A DNA stretch of 21,768 nucleotides from Pigoraptor vietnamica (taxonomy: Eukaryota; Opisthokonta; Filasterea). The notes beneath the pieces were generated by a model. That model ran no database searches, was not told where the DNA came from, and saw only the letters and a program-made list of their open reading frames with translations. Both the position numbers and the translations under genes were made by a program. The stretch is from contig CALSCQ010000324.1 of the NCBI GenBank assembly GCA_943704525.1, positions 22,501 to 44,268 of the forward strand, given 5' to 3'. This document shows, one piece after another, positions 1 to 9,666 of this stretch; position 1 is the stretch's first letter; each line of letters starts with the position of its first letter.

Positions 1-79
1 GCCAGGGCGTTGGGGCTGTGCACGCGCACAGACGCCTGCGCACACACGAACGACGGATTTCAAAGCTCCTTTAATTGCG

Positions 80-2527
80 TCACGATGACCACACCATCCG
101 CGAGCCCGCGGTGGAATTCCCGCGTCGTCGTCGCTCTCCGTCGTGCGCCGGTTGCTTGCGCGGCCTTGCGCCACCCGCCGATGCGTCGGGTGGGTCTTTA
201 TCGTCGCCGGGGTTGTCCTCGTCGCCCGGGGGGTCGTCGTCGTCGTCGTCCGGGGCCCTTCGCCGCCGCGATGAGTTGGACGACATTACGCACGCTGCCG
301 CAAACGGATTGTGCCTGATCTTGAGCTGCTTGACGGCCTCGCTCTGGTACGCCGCCACAGTGTAAAAGGCCGTCTCGGGAAAGGCGACCGTCAGTATCCG
401 CTGCGGCTCCGACGGCGGAGGCGGCGGTGCGTCTGGCTGCGCTTGCGATTGCGCTTGTGGCGTCTGTTGCTGCTGTGGGGCGTCCTGCAACGGCGCCTGA
501 GAAGGCGGCGCGGGCGCAGGGACGCGTGCAATGTGGATGCGCGGCTGGTACTGACGGTGCGAGCTCAGGCACACGGCGTTCGAAGCAACCCTGCCGCCGG
601 CGCTGTCCGCGTCCCCGCCGTCCGGTGCGCGGCTCGTGATCCGGACGTGGAAGAAAACTGTCTTGTCCATCCAAGCGGCGCCCGTCTGCGGCGAGTCCTT
701 GTGAGTGTACGTGGGTGGCGACGTGTGTAGGGTGGGGTCCACGCGCCCGCACTTGATCCACGCGCCCTTCATGTACCGCCAGCGATAGCCTTCGTCCGCC
801 GGCACAAAGTCGACGCTGACCGTGTAGAGCGCGGCGGGATCGAGATTGCCGATGCGCACGGCGAGCACGGGGAAGAGCGCGCGCGGCATGCGGCGTATGA
901 TCATCTCGTTGCCGACAGCGTGGAACGCAGCCCACAGCTCCTGCGACATGAGACGAACCACCGGCGGTCCCTGCAGCGGAGCGCCCCGCACAGGAGCCTG
1001 CGCATCCGGAGGAGGGTCCGCGCCCTCCGCGTGAGCAGACGATGGGGGGTCTTGCGCGCCCATCGCGGTCACGTGGCCGCCTGGACGCGCGGCCGGGGCG
1101 GCCGGGGGCGCGTCCTGGGGAGCCCCTTGCAGCGGCGGGTGCGCCCTGTCCCCGGCGAGTGCCGCGCTTCCCATCGGCGCGGGTCCGCCACCCTCGGCCG
1201 GAGCCACGTGCCGCGCCGTGGGATACCTGTGTCCCGGCCACGCGTGCGCGGACGGTTGCGGCGGCGGCGGCGGCTGGCTGCTCGGAGGTAACAGGTTGCT
1301 CGGCGGGGGAGCGGCCGCATACGCCGGGTCCCCTTGCACCCAGCCGCCGTACATGGCCTGTCGCGGCGCCGGCGGCTCGTGAGGGGGCGCGTCGGAGTAT
1401 CCGTACGGCGGCTGTTGGGCCCAATACCAGCCGCCGCCGGCGTGCGCGTCCCCTGCCGTCATGTGACCGCCGTGCGCCGGCAGTACGCCGCTACCGCCCG
1501 CGTAGTAACGCCCGCGGACCGCCGCTTGCGGGACCCGTGGCGGTGGTGCGTACACTTCGCCGAGGTACGCAGTTTCGCGCGCGCCGGCGTGCGCATAAGC
1601 CGGCGCCAGCCAACCTGGCGCTTCTCTCATGGGGTTGCCGATAGCGTCAGAGGGAAACCGCACAGTCGAGATGCCCGCGGGGTCCACGGGAATAAATGGC
1701 GGGGCGTATGCAGCGTCAGGGCCCCAGTGCGCGCGCGGCGGTGGCACTCGCGGCATCGACGGAGGAGGGTGGTGGTACCGCGCCCCGTACGCGTAGCCAG
1801 ACTCAGTGTGAGGTGGGTATTCCTGTCCAATGCGGGCTTCTGTCAATGGCAGAGGGGGATCGTAAGCCGCATACAAGTCGCCGTGATGCCTTTCCTTCGG
1901 TGGCACGCTGGGAGCCGGATAAAAGCTCTCGTGCGGAGCGTTCGCGGGATAAGCAAAGTAGCCGTGGCCGGCGGCGTACGCAGACCGCGGCGGTTGCACA
2001 GCGTCCGTCGTCAGTGGCGGTGGCAGCGGCCCGTGCGCATAGTACGGCCTCCGCGCATCTGCCGCCATCTCGCGACTTGCGAGCGGCTCTAGAGGCGGCG
2101 GGTACCCATAACCCACCGAGCGTGGCGGCATCGCGGCGCCTCCGTATGTCGCAACCTCGGCACCGGTGGGCGCGAGGTACTCGGGCCCTCCGGCTCCACG
2201 CACTTCTCGCTCGCTGGCGTGTGCGCGCACATGTCCCGGCGCGGTCGCTTCGCCCAGATGCCCGCTTCCCCCGGCATGCGGTGCGGACGTGGCCCAGTGA
2301 TCGCCGACCGCCGGGTGATATGCGGCGCCGACGTCGTGTCCGTGAGAGCGGTCCGGCGCAAAGTACGCAACCGACACGGAGGGTCCCCCCGTCGAACCCA
2401 TGGGCTGCGAATCGCCCGTTCCAAAAGCCGGCGCATACTGGCGGCCGTGACTTGAAGCGGCGACAGCGGCCGAGAAAGTGTTGCTGGTGCCGCCTTCACT
2501 GCCCGCGCGGAAGGCAACATGTGACAT
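80..2527 (-). CDS. T-box transcription factor (divergent, Brachyury-like fold)
   Basis: Nuclear DNA-binding regulator. Numbered from the first in-frame ATG (2527), the protein has 815 residues. The open frame extends to 2671 without an earlier ATG, so a spliced upstream exon is possible. Residues 1 to about 520 are low complexity, rich in Tyr, Pro, Gly, Ala and His. The T-box spans about 527-746 (genomic 290-949). Recognisable blocks in order are ELWAAF, GNEMII, FPVLAV, LDPAALY, DFVPAD, KDSPQTGAAWM, YQPRIHI, FPETAFYTVAAYQ and LKIRHNPF. These follow the animal Brachyury/Tbx order closely. A 40-residue Pro/Ala/Gln insert (671-710) interrupts the domain between RIHIARVP and ILTVAFPET. The tail (747-815) has RRRR, a six-Asp run and a second RRRR. 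The T-box family is certain; the subfamily is not. No intron is seen. An AATTAAAG lies just past the stop and may serve polyadenylation. Confidence 0.93.
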   Translation of the reverse strand: MSHVAFRAGSEGGTSNTFSAAVAASSHGRQYAPAFGTGDSQPMGSTGGPSVSVAYFAPDRSHGHDVGAAYHPAVGDHWATSAPHAGGSGHLGEATAPGHVRAHASEREVRGAGGPEYLAPTGAEVATYGGAAMPPRSVGYGYPPPLEPLASREMAADARRPYYAHGPLPPPLTTDAVQPPRSAYAAGHGYFAYPANAPHESFYPAPSVPPKERHHGDLYAAYDPPLPLTEARIGQEYPPHTESGYAYGARYHHPPPSMPRVPPPRAHWGPDAAYAPPFIPVDPAGISTVRFPSDAIGNPMREAPGWLAPAYAHAGARETAYLGEVYAPPPRVPQAAVRGRYYAGGSGVLPAHGGHMTAGDAHAGGGWYWAQQPPYGYSDAPPHEPPAPRQAMYGGWVQGDPAYAAAPPPSNLLPPSSQPPPPPQPSAHAWPGHRYPTARHVAPAEGGGPAPMGSAALAGDRAHPPLQGAPQDAPPAAPAARPGGHVTAMGAQDPPSSAHAEGADPPPDAQAPVRGAPLQGPPVVRLMSQELWAAFHAVGNEMIIRRMPRALFPVLAVRIGNLDPAALYTVSVDFVPADEGYRWRYMKGAWIKCGRVDPTLHTSPPTYTHKDSPQTGAAWMDKTVFFHVRITSRAPDGGDADSAGGRVASNAVCLSSHRQYQPRIHIARVPAPAPPSQAPLQDAPQQQQTPQAQSQAQPDAPPPPPSEPQRILTVAFPETAFYTVAAYQSEAVKQLKIRHNPFAAACVMSSNSSRRRRAPDDDDDDPPGDEDNPGDDKDPPDASAGGARPRKQPAHDGERRRRGNSTAGSRMVWSS
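290..949 (-). other. T-box DNA-binding domain within the 80-2527 gene
   Basis: This segment encodes residues 527-746. Alignment from memory to human Brachyury is continuous, apart from a small Gly/Asp/Ala-rich expansion before CLSSHRQYQPRIHI and the 40-residue insert at 398-517. Conserved positions include the NEMI strand, the DSP..GA.WM loop, the Y.PRIHI strand and the AYQ turn. Departures are PRAL in place of GRRM, VAAYQS in place of VTAYQN, and NPFAAAC in place of NPFAKAF. Confidence 0.9.
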
Positions 2528-4440
2528 TGCCGGGGCCGTGAGGGCGACGGCTGACCCTTGAACTGGCCAAGCCGGGCCGTAGTGGGGTCCGTCGTCGGTC
2601 ACCTTTCGCACGTCAGTCGACTGAAACGATCGCACGGTCCTCGTCGACGCCGTCTGTGCAAATCGACCCCGTCAATGCAAACCCGGCGCGGGGGAAGCTG
2701 TCGTCGAGTAATGTCCGCCGGACGGACCGGCAGTCGACCGGTCCCTGGGAAGTGAGCCCGCGAAGATGCTGTCAGTTAGTGAACGGCACGCTTTTGACAA
2801 CTTGCGAGGGGTGCGCCAAGGGATAGAATAAGAGAGATGGGGGGCGCCAGAGTGGTGGAGACAGACGAAGTATAAGAATTGAATGGAAAAGGGGATCGAC
2901 ACCAGGAGCGGGTACAACCGGACATGAGTGAATCATAAACGCGGCCAAGTGAATCTGCCCGGCCATCAAAAATCGGACATGTCAATGCTCGCATAAAAAT
3001 GCCTGCACAGTGCGATCGCACGAGCACGACATAACACCAAAGAGGCGGTCGCGACAGCGTGGTTATGAGGGTGCGCGTAACGATGAAAGAGTGGACGCGG
3101 TGGCGACAAACGCAAACGCAATCAGACGACCGGACCGCACCGGCGACGGAGAATTAGAAAAATCAACAGAATCAAATATTTCGACCAATCCCATTAATCC
3201 CCCGCAAATAAACGGCCGGCTGCGCAGCACGTCCACCGCCCCCAACCCCTTCTGCACCAGCACCAAGCGCATAAGGTCAGGCGCGTACCCGAAGGTTCTA
3301 AGCTTGCTCAGTCGATCGATACTGTGATGGCCGCAACAAAAGGCTGCAGCACGCCGTACCGCCGGCCACCACCGGCCGGACCGCCGCCCCCGGGCGCGCA
3401 GCCGCGCCGGAGGGACGGGAGTTCTGTACACTGCATGAGGTTACGAGCTTCAGTTAGAAACTTAAGGACGGCTGTGCACAGCAGCGGAGACCGTGCAGTA
3501 CCTGAATAACGACAACGCAAACTAGACGGCCGGCCCAGGAATTACATGGCAATACACTAGAGAACAGCGTGAGGAGCGTATCACGACCGAGGCAACTTGA
3601 GCGCGTCAGCAGTTCCGCAGCGCCACTGGCATGCGCGCACCCAGGAAGTGTGCCGGCAGCGGCCAACGGATGGGAGGAACAGTCACTCGGCCGGTAACAA
3701 ATCCGATTGAACTGACAACACAACGCCTTACAGCCTGTGCCACTCACGGTATTCAAACGAGCTGAGTGACCGACGTTGCTTTCCAGAGTTCGCCAACAGC
3801 GCGGCCCGAGTGCTTTGCCGGCGGAACGACGGAAGCCGCAACACAGTCCGAGACGTCAGCATACGCACTCAATCGGCCAGTACTGAATTAAAGCCGGCGC
3901 CTGCACATCAATCGCCAAATCGTAAGTGCGCGCTGTAGTTATAAAATCACAATGAAAATGCTCAACTCAACGCTTGAAGTAAGACTAAAACGGTAACTTC
4001 GCGTTTCACACCTGCCTCACTCCTCCCTGAGTTCAGTCGCGCCTTCAACAGTGTTCAGTTGGTGACCAAAACTGAGCTGTTAGTCATGAAATCGGACGGG
4101 ATGAAGCCCGCGTTACTCAGGCACTGCACGGCCGAGACGCCCTAGAATCTTCGTGGCGTGCCTGACGTCAGGTCCGTGATCGCACCACCCCTCGCTTTCG
4201 TCGATACTGCGCGGTGCAGTGCATGAGTGCACGACCGCGATCGACCGCGCCACTGGCAGAATCGATAGCGTGACTGCGGACCGGGGCCAATTGGCATCGG
4301 CAGATGCCGTGTGGTCGGTCGCAGCACGGGTCACCGGTCGGCGTCACGCGACCGCCGCATGGGCATCGTCTGTGCGCCGAGAGGGTAAACGGTGAATAGA
4401 CCTCGCCCCACCACCATGCGAGTGGGTCGATGCGCGGTCG
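2528..4440. other. Upstream region of the T-box gene, no gene recognised
   Basis: This holds the presumed promoter and 5' region of the minus-strand T-box gene. The in-frame stretch 2528-2671 lacks an ATG and could be untranslated leader or part of a spliced first exon: minus-strand TTTCAG and GCACAG acceptor-like trimers occur there. Open stretches here are short, GC-driven and show no recognisable motif. A canonical T-box half-site lies at 4004-4013. A TTATAAAA at 3939-3946 precedes a very short plus-strand open frame that I do not accept as a gene. Confidence 0.6.
4004..4013. promoter_or_regulatory. Candidate T-box binding half-site upstream of the T-box gene
   Basis: TTTCACACCT matches the canonical Brachyury half-site at all ten positions. 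It lies about 1.48 kb upstream of the T-box start codon, in otherwise non-coding DNA. A second core, GGTGTGAA (the reverse complement of TTCACACC), lies at 4952-4959. A ten-base match is expected by chance in only a few percent of windows this size. Occupancy cannot be seen from sequence. Confidence 0.4.
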
Positions 4441-5060
4441 AAAAATCGACACACGCGCGAAAAAGGAATTGTAAAAAGAAAACGGCGAGCCGACAATGTC
4501 GTAAGCTATTGTGGCCACACAAATGATGAAAAATTGGAGCAAATTATAAAGAAATATTTTTCTTATCTCGATGCGACGGCACGCGATTTTGGCGCCTTTT
4601 CAAAATGGATCAATGCGAGTCGAGTCGATGCGGGATGATCCATCGATGGAGGGATGGACCCGTCGATCTGACGTAAAGAGAAAAAAGGAGGTAAAAAATC
4701 CCGTCAGCCGACAGAGTGGCTATTCAAAACGGGAAAAATGGTGTGCCGCCCACCAGTCGGGCGGTGAAGAACGGTTGACAACACGTCACGAAAAAATAAT
4801 TTGAATGGGATATTATGGATTATTAGTCGGAAGATTTGTTTTAATACAGATTGATTTTTGTTATTTGAAATTATTTTTGCGTAAATGTTTCATAGCGAAT
4901 CAATATTACATAATTGATTAATTGAAAATGAAAATTTTGCATCCCAGGGTGGGTGTGAAGAGCGAAAATTTATGACGGTGTATTTTTGTTGAAAAAATTT
5001 GGAATTATTTTATTTATTTTTCATAGATATTCAATACAAAAACTCTGGCAACGGTACACT
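4440..5060. other. AT-rich island in a GC-rich window
   Basis: About 600 bp with many runs of A and T (for example 4540-4560, 4790-4940 and 4975-5040) lie between GC-rich flanks. No long open frame runs through it and I found no clear terminal inverted repeats by eye. It contains a TTTTGGCGCC word (4587-4596) resembling an E2F site, and the GGTGTGAA core at 4952-4959. It may be a nucleosome-poor regulatory segment, a matrix-attachment-like segment, or an inserted repeat of different composition. Confidence 0.5.
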
Positions 5061-5092
5061 CCCATTCATCATCCTTGAGGGCGTGGGGTACC

Positions 5093-5333
5093 ATGGGTGA
5101 ATACATCCTGCACGTGCGAGCACAGTCGTCACCATTCCCATTCCCGGTCAACTGGGGTAACCTAGACCGTCCATGCCACCATTGCAAGGCGCGCATTTTT
5201 CTTGGAGATGCGCAAGGGATGCACCACAGTTGCGGGCTGCTGTGCGGTCCCCTTCCCGAAACCATGGATGCGTGGGCGGCCGAGCGGACCTTCAATCGCA
5301 GGTTCGTGACCCAAAAGCTTCTCAGACGTCAAC
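5093..5333 (+). mobile_element. Possible Helitron-type zinc-cluster fragment
   Basis: The frame starting at the ATG at 5093 encodes NWGNLDRPCHHCKARIF, then GMHHSCGLLCGPLP, then ERTFNRRF. The spacing C-x-x-C-x-A followed by a second Cys cluster, G and LP resembles the Cys-rich block that precedes the Helitron_like_N domain (typically LG.M...C.HC.A......CC..G...LP). No Rep HUH motif, helicase or Helitron ends are visible, so at most this is a small relic. It sits directly after the AT-rich island. The likeness is short and recalled from memory; a chance zinc-like pattern is the alternative. Confidence 0.25.
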
Positions 5334-5339
5334 TGACGA

Positions 5340-8300
5340 GCGGCGCACTAAAGGCTGTCTCGATTGCCAGTTCAGCCGACTGGTCCTCAAGCAGCATGTC
5401 GCTTCACTTCGGCGCAGGGTGGGACATTAATTGTCACTCGTCCTCCCGGCCATGCACTGTACGTCGGCAAGCCCGGTCCGCCCCGCCGGCGTTGTCACGG
5501 TCGGGCAGGCGCGAGCATTATCATCATCTGTCGTGAATTTCAGTTTTGCAGTGTCGGCGATGTATTGTCAGTCCGGCCAGGAGCGCCTCTTTCACATCTG
5601 TAACAGTTCCGTGTCGACGGTCCGCCTATTAAGATAGGTGCTTCTTGACATGTCCGTGTCGTGCGGCAGGTGCTCTCTGTCCTGGTCGACAGTCTCTTTT
5701 TCTTTTTTTGGAGTTACTGTACTCCGGACTGACGTGCGTGTACATCGGACAGTGCCTATTGTAAGTCGAGTTGCGGTCATCGAGCACGCCGGCCTGCTCC
5801 GGAACGGACCGATAAAGGTTCGCGACGTGGCCCAACTATGACTCGGCAATTTTCCACATTAGGTTGAGTTTTCGGACAGCCCGGAAGTGTGTCGTGTGGC
5901 CGTCCCTGACCACAACCGCGCGCCGGATTTATGACCGATTGACCGCGGATCGCCTCCGCTGACGCAAGTGCTTAAAGGGTGCCGCAGTGGCCTGCTTCGG
6001 CCGGCATGTCAGTGGCGGGCGACTTCTTCCAAGGTTTGTTGACTGAATGTGAATGGCGCCGGACCTCCTACCGAGTCATTTTCTGTTGTCCATATGCATG
6101 TTCTGATCGCCAGCTCTGCCGACGCGGTGTTGTGTCAATGAACGCACGCCGGACGGCCAGCGCCGAGACAGTGCCAGTTCAACCACACGGCCCGTCGCTG
6201 GTCAGACGTACGGCCGGCCGATTACCGACCGCGGCAGCCGAGCACGGCACCGGAATTGCGAGGCCGCGGTCGGCGATGTCAGTGTCGATGAACCGCGTCC
6301 TTTCGACCAGTCCTACGAGCCGTCGGGGCCAGCCGCCGCTTGCCATCGCCGACTCAGAGGACCGGAGCTTAATACGGTTTGAGTCTCTTGTTGAAAGTTT
6401 TGGAGTGCTGCGGAATCTGTTGTTGCGCGACGCAGCGTGTTGCATGGGTGCAGCCGGCGCTGCCGCACGATTTCGGCATGCAAGTGCGGATGCGACTGCC
6501 AGTCTGTGTTGTGACGGAGTTTCCGTTGCCCTGCGCTGGCCGTCGAAGGGCCATCGTTAACTTACATAGGCACTGCGACGTGGCGGCGACAGCGTGGTGC
6601 GTTACTGATCTGGGCTGATCGATCGTGACTGACCGGGTCCGCCCGCCTGCCGGCAGGCCGCTTGCTACTCTGTGGTGAGCCTCATTCTCGAAGTCTTTGC
6701 AAAAAGGGACACACTGTTACGTCTTCGTTTGAATTGTGCAGGCGTCGACGCCGTGCTGTGCCCCCGGACTCTGCCAGCTATGCGGCCGGTCCTTTTATTT
6801 TTGCGCCAACTGACTGAACCTCACTGCGTCAGTCACACCGACGACTCTGTCGGCCAATGGAAGTCTGTGGGTTCGTCGCTGCGGTGCCTGCCGAGGCAAG
6901 TACGTGCCGGCCGATTAATTGCCGGTCTGCAGCGCCGTCAACGCGTGTCAGAATGTGCGCCTAACCCGGCCACGGCAGTGAAGTGAGTCTCTCATCCCGC
7001 ATTCAGGCATTTGGCTGCCGCACGGTATCCGCCCATAACGTTCTCCGTCGCCGCAGGCTAAAGGACGGTGTCAATCGGCATGCCACTGGCATGGGTTCTC
7101 TTCCGCCCGCCGGCGCACCCGGCGATCGAGAAAGGTTTTATTTTCGCGATCAGATGCATCAGCCATCGCATCCGCCGGTCAGAGACCGACAGTGCGTCTG
7201 CCAGTGCCGTGCAGTCAGTGAATAAGGGCCAACAGCTCTCGTGAATAGAATTTACGAACGAGCCGACGGCTGAAATGAGGATTCAGTTTAGTCAATAGGA
7301 TACAGCTAACAGCTCAACAGTAATGAGTCCGATACAAGCGGATGGAGAGTCGAGCACACGTTGCCAGGCCAGCGGCCGATGACTCAAGGCCAATTGCAGC
7401 GCCGGAGGTTTGAGGGTCGCGGCAGGTGGCCTGCGGAAAGGAGGGGGGTATACACTGGCATGCGCGACTGTCAGACAGTTCGGTCAGTCGGCGTCGGCCC
7501 GTGCATGCGGGCCAATTCCGCTCGCGGCCGCCGCCGCGGGCTCACAGTCACGCCGGCCCTCCGTCGCCCGGCCGCCGGCTTGCTGGGTCGGCGGGGCCGT
7601 TCCATGCTTACTGACAGAGTGGTGGTTGCTCATCGGACACCCCAAAAGGAGTCCGTCAGCCGTGAAGTGAACATTGCCGTACCGACGACCCGGTGCGGCC
7701 AACCGGACGGACCGGAGTTGACCGCACTAGTCGTCAGTTAGTTATTAATAGCCTGTGCCCGGAGACGGCCAGAACACCTGCGCCCGGGCTCGCCAGCCGA
7801 CGGAGCGTTGGGCGTCACGCGCTCAACCGTATGAGCCGAGGCCGACCATGTTGAATTGAACGTCAGCGAGAGTGGCCAATGGAGGCGTGCGGTCAGCCCA
7901 TGACGGAGCCGAAGCAGGTTAAGGGCGTTCGCCTCCAGTCCGTCACGCCGCCGGCGTTCCGGCCGCCGGGGTCCGCCGTCACACCGGTCTGGAGCAGCCT
8001 GCGCAAGGCCAAGATGGAGATGCGATATTCAGTGCCGGCTGCTTTCCGCGAGTTGACATACAGTACGCCGGCGGCACCCCGCAACTAAAAACCGTTGACC
8101 ACTACGGCGCAGTCATGGCCGCAACGACCGGCATGTCAGTGAGAAAGGGCGCAACTCTGAACAGGTCACGCCGGACTCAGTCCCCCTCCCCCCACCCACC
8201 CTCCTCTCTTTCTTCGCGCCTGCCACAGCCGGCGGCGACATAACTCGCTGACAAATACGCTAACTGAAGCAGACGGAGCCGCAAGTGGTTCTAAGTTCAC

Positions 8301-8960
8301 ACTGCCGACTGACGGAGGCTGCAAAAAGTTTGACAGACTGCATACACTCACGACAGTTTACCAGCCAAGCGCACTCAACCAGCGGCCGCCGTCGGTGAAG
8401 CCGAAACGGACCCGGACCGCAGTGACGGCTGAGTGGAATAGCAGCAACACAGATATACCTTACCGTCGGTATCGCCGCGGCGGAGGAGGGACCGAGGCCG
8501 AAAGTGCTCCAGGCGCCGACGGCAACATCAAACTCGGCCTGCTGACCTTGCCGATTAGACTCGCCGACTGACTCAGCAGTCCGCCTAAAACCGGCCGAAT
8601 CCCCGTAGTGCCTGTTGGTGCCGATGGAAAAAATGTCACCGCGAAGCAAGACCACATGACAGCGAAATTGTGCCTGAAGCACGCCTGACGGCAGCGCCGC
8701 TGACACTGCAGGGCCGGCGGGACGGTCCGCCGGCGCCGGCCGGGCGCCGAAGTCGTGCACGTACTGACCGTGCCTCAACTCGGTCGCGGGTCGCCGAGTT
8801 CGAATTCGCTGATGGTAAACTGAAAGGCACCGGTCCGCCCCCGTTTAAACCAGGTCTCCGGTCCCCGGCTAATGGCACGGTGCCTCCACAACGGCAGGCC
8901 GTTACAGTCACTTTTGAGCTGGAATGCGTAATTAAAATGCGCGAATATTAGATGCATTGA
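5340..8960. other. Long non-coding stretch, no gene recognised
   Basis: Open frames are short, differ in every frame and carry no recognisable motif. The longest plus-strand one (5979-6560) reads as random GC-rich sequence. CCGG and the words CAGTG/CACTG recur far more often than expected: eleven copies of the latter lie between 6010 and 7220, against about 2.4 expected. CpG is not depleted. The stretch could hold regulatory DNA, a non-coding RNA or decayed repeats; the sequence does not decide. Confidence 0.55.
8182..8201 (-). other. G-quadruplex motif on the minus strand
   Basis: The plus strand has C5-T-C6-A-C3-A-C3, so the minus strand carries four G-runs of at least three with single-base loops. 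That is the tightest class of quadruplex-forming sequence. It lies inside a longer pyrimidine tract (about 8180-8216). Confidence 0.6.
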
Positions 8961-9002
8961 CGGAGCTTTTTTTCCCCTTTTTTTCCTCTCTCGTCTACTA
9001 AA

Positions 9003-9404
9003 AGAGTGCAACACAGCAGAGACCAACCTGAAGCAAAAGGGGACGTGGACGCCGCCAGGGACGGAAAAGCGGCATCAACTGACAAAACCTGTGGGCCACT
9101 GTTGAACCCCGCTAGCCGAGAGTGTGAGGGTGTTACAGGCTTGAAATCTGAACCCTCAATCACCATACCTTGGTTGGGACTGCAGATTAGCAAAAAGCGT
9201 AACGAAAAGTTCGCAAGATTTCACTCGGCGCTGGCCGATTTGAAGGAGACGTCGTGTAAAGTGGCAGAGTGCACCTCAAAAGCACGCCGTCCCTCGTCCC
9301 TCGCCATTGCGCCACGTCAAGGTCGACTTCGCGCCTGTCGACCCGCAAGCGGACCGGCTGTCGACTCAGTGCGACACGTGCCTGCGCATCGGTCGATCGC
9401 CAAA
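9003..9404 (+). other. Protein-like open stretch, possible exon of an unknown gene
   Basis: An open frame of about 133 codons lacks any ATG, so it could only be an internal or terminal exon. It follows a pyrimidine-rich tract (8966-8995), a CTACTAA branch-like word (about 8995-9001) and CAG triplets near 9015, the right order for a splice acceptor. The first 80 codons have mixed, protein-like composition, with blocks such as TIPWLGLQISKKRNEKFARF. The remainder drifts into the GC-rich background. I recognise no family, and a matching exon on either side was not found. Confidence 0.2.
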
Positions 9405-9628
9405 TAAGGAGAGACCACGGCCGGGTGGTCCGATGCGGCGTCCGCGGGCGGCAATGCAATGACGCACACACCGTGTTGAACAGCGCGAACCATTGGCAAC
9501 TATTTGCTGCGACCGCACTGCCGGAGAGCAATGGAGGCTGAGAAAAAACTGCCGTGACACTCAGTGAAAACCCACACTTCTCCGGCCGGCGGACGCGTCG
9601 CATTGGGTGTGGCACGGCCGCGTCAACA

Positions 9629-9629
<1 letters not shown>

Positions 9630-9664
<35 letters not shown>
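9630..9664. repeat. 35-base poly-C run
   Basis: An uninterrupted run of 35 C on the plus strand is followed by AACCCC. It resembles the 38-base run at 21369-21406, which is followed by AACC. Homopolymer length is likely approximate in any assembly. Confidence 0.9.

Positions 9665-9666
<2 letters not shown>

Noticed and set aside
198-2092. Long open frames in other frames over the T-box gene (for example 198-1424 minus, 1334-2092 plus)
   Set aside because: They are shadows of a very GC-rich coding region, with Arg/Ala/Pro-dominated composition and no motif.
2528-2635. N-terminal extension of the T-box protein beginning at 2635
   Set aside because: The codon at 2635 is GTG, not ATG. The frame stays open to 2671 without an ATG, so the start was set at 2527.
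3939-3996. TTATAAAA followed by a short plus-strand ATG frame at 3952 with a GTAAGA donor-like word
   Set aside because: Only about 14 codons and no following exon recognised; AT-rich words of this kind are expected by chance.
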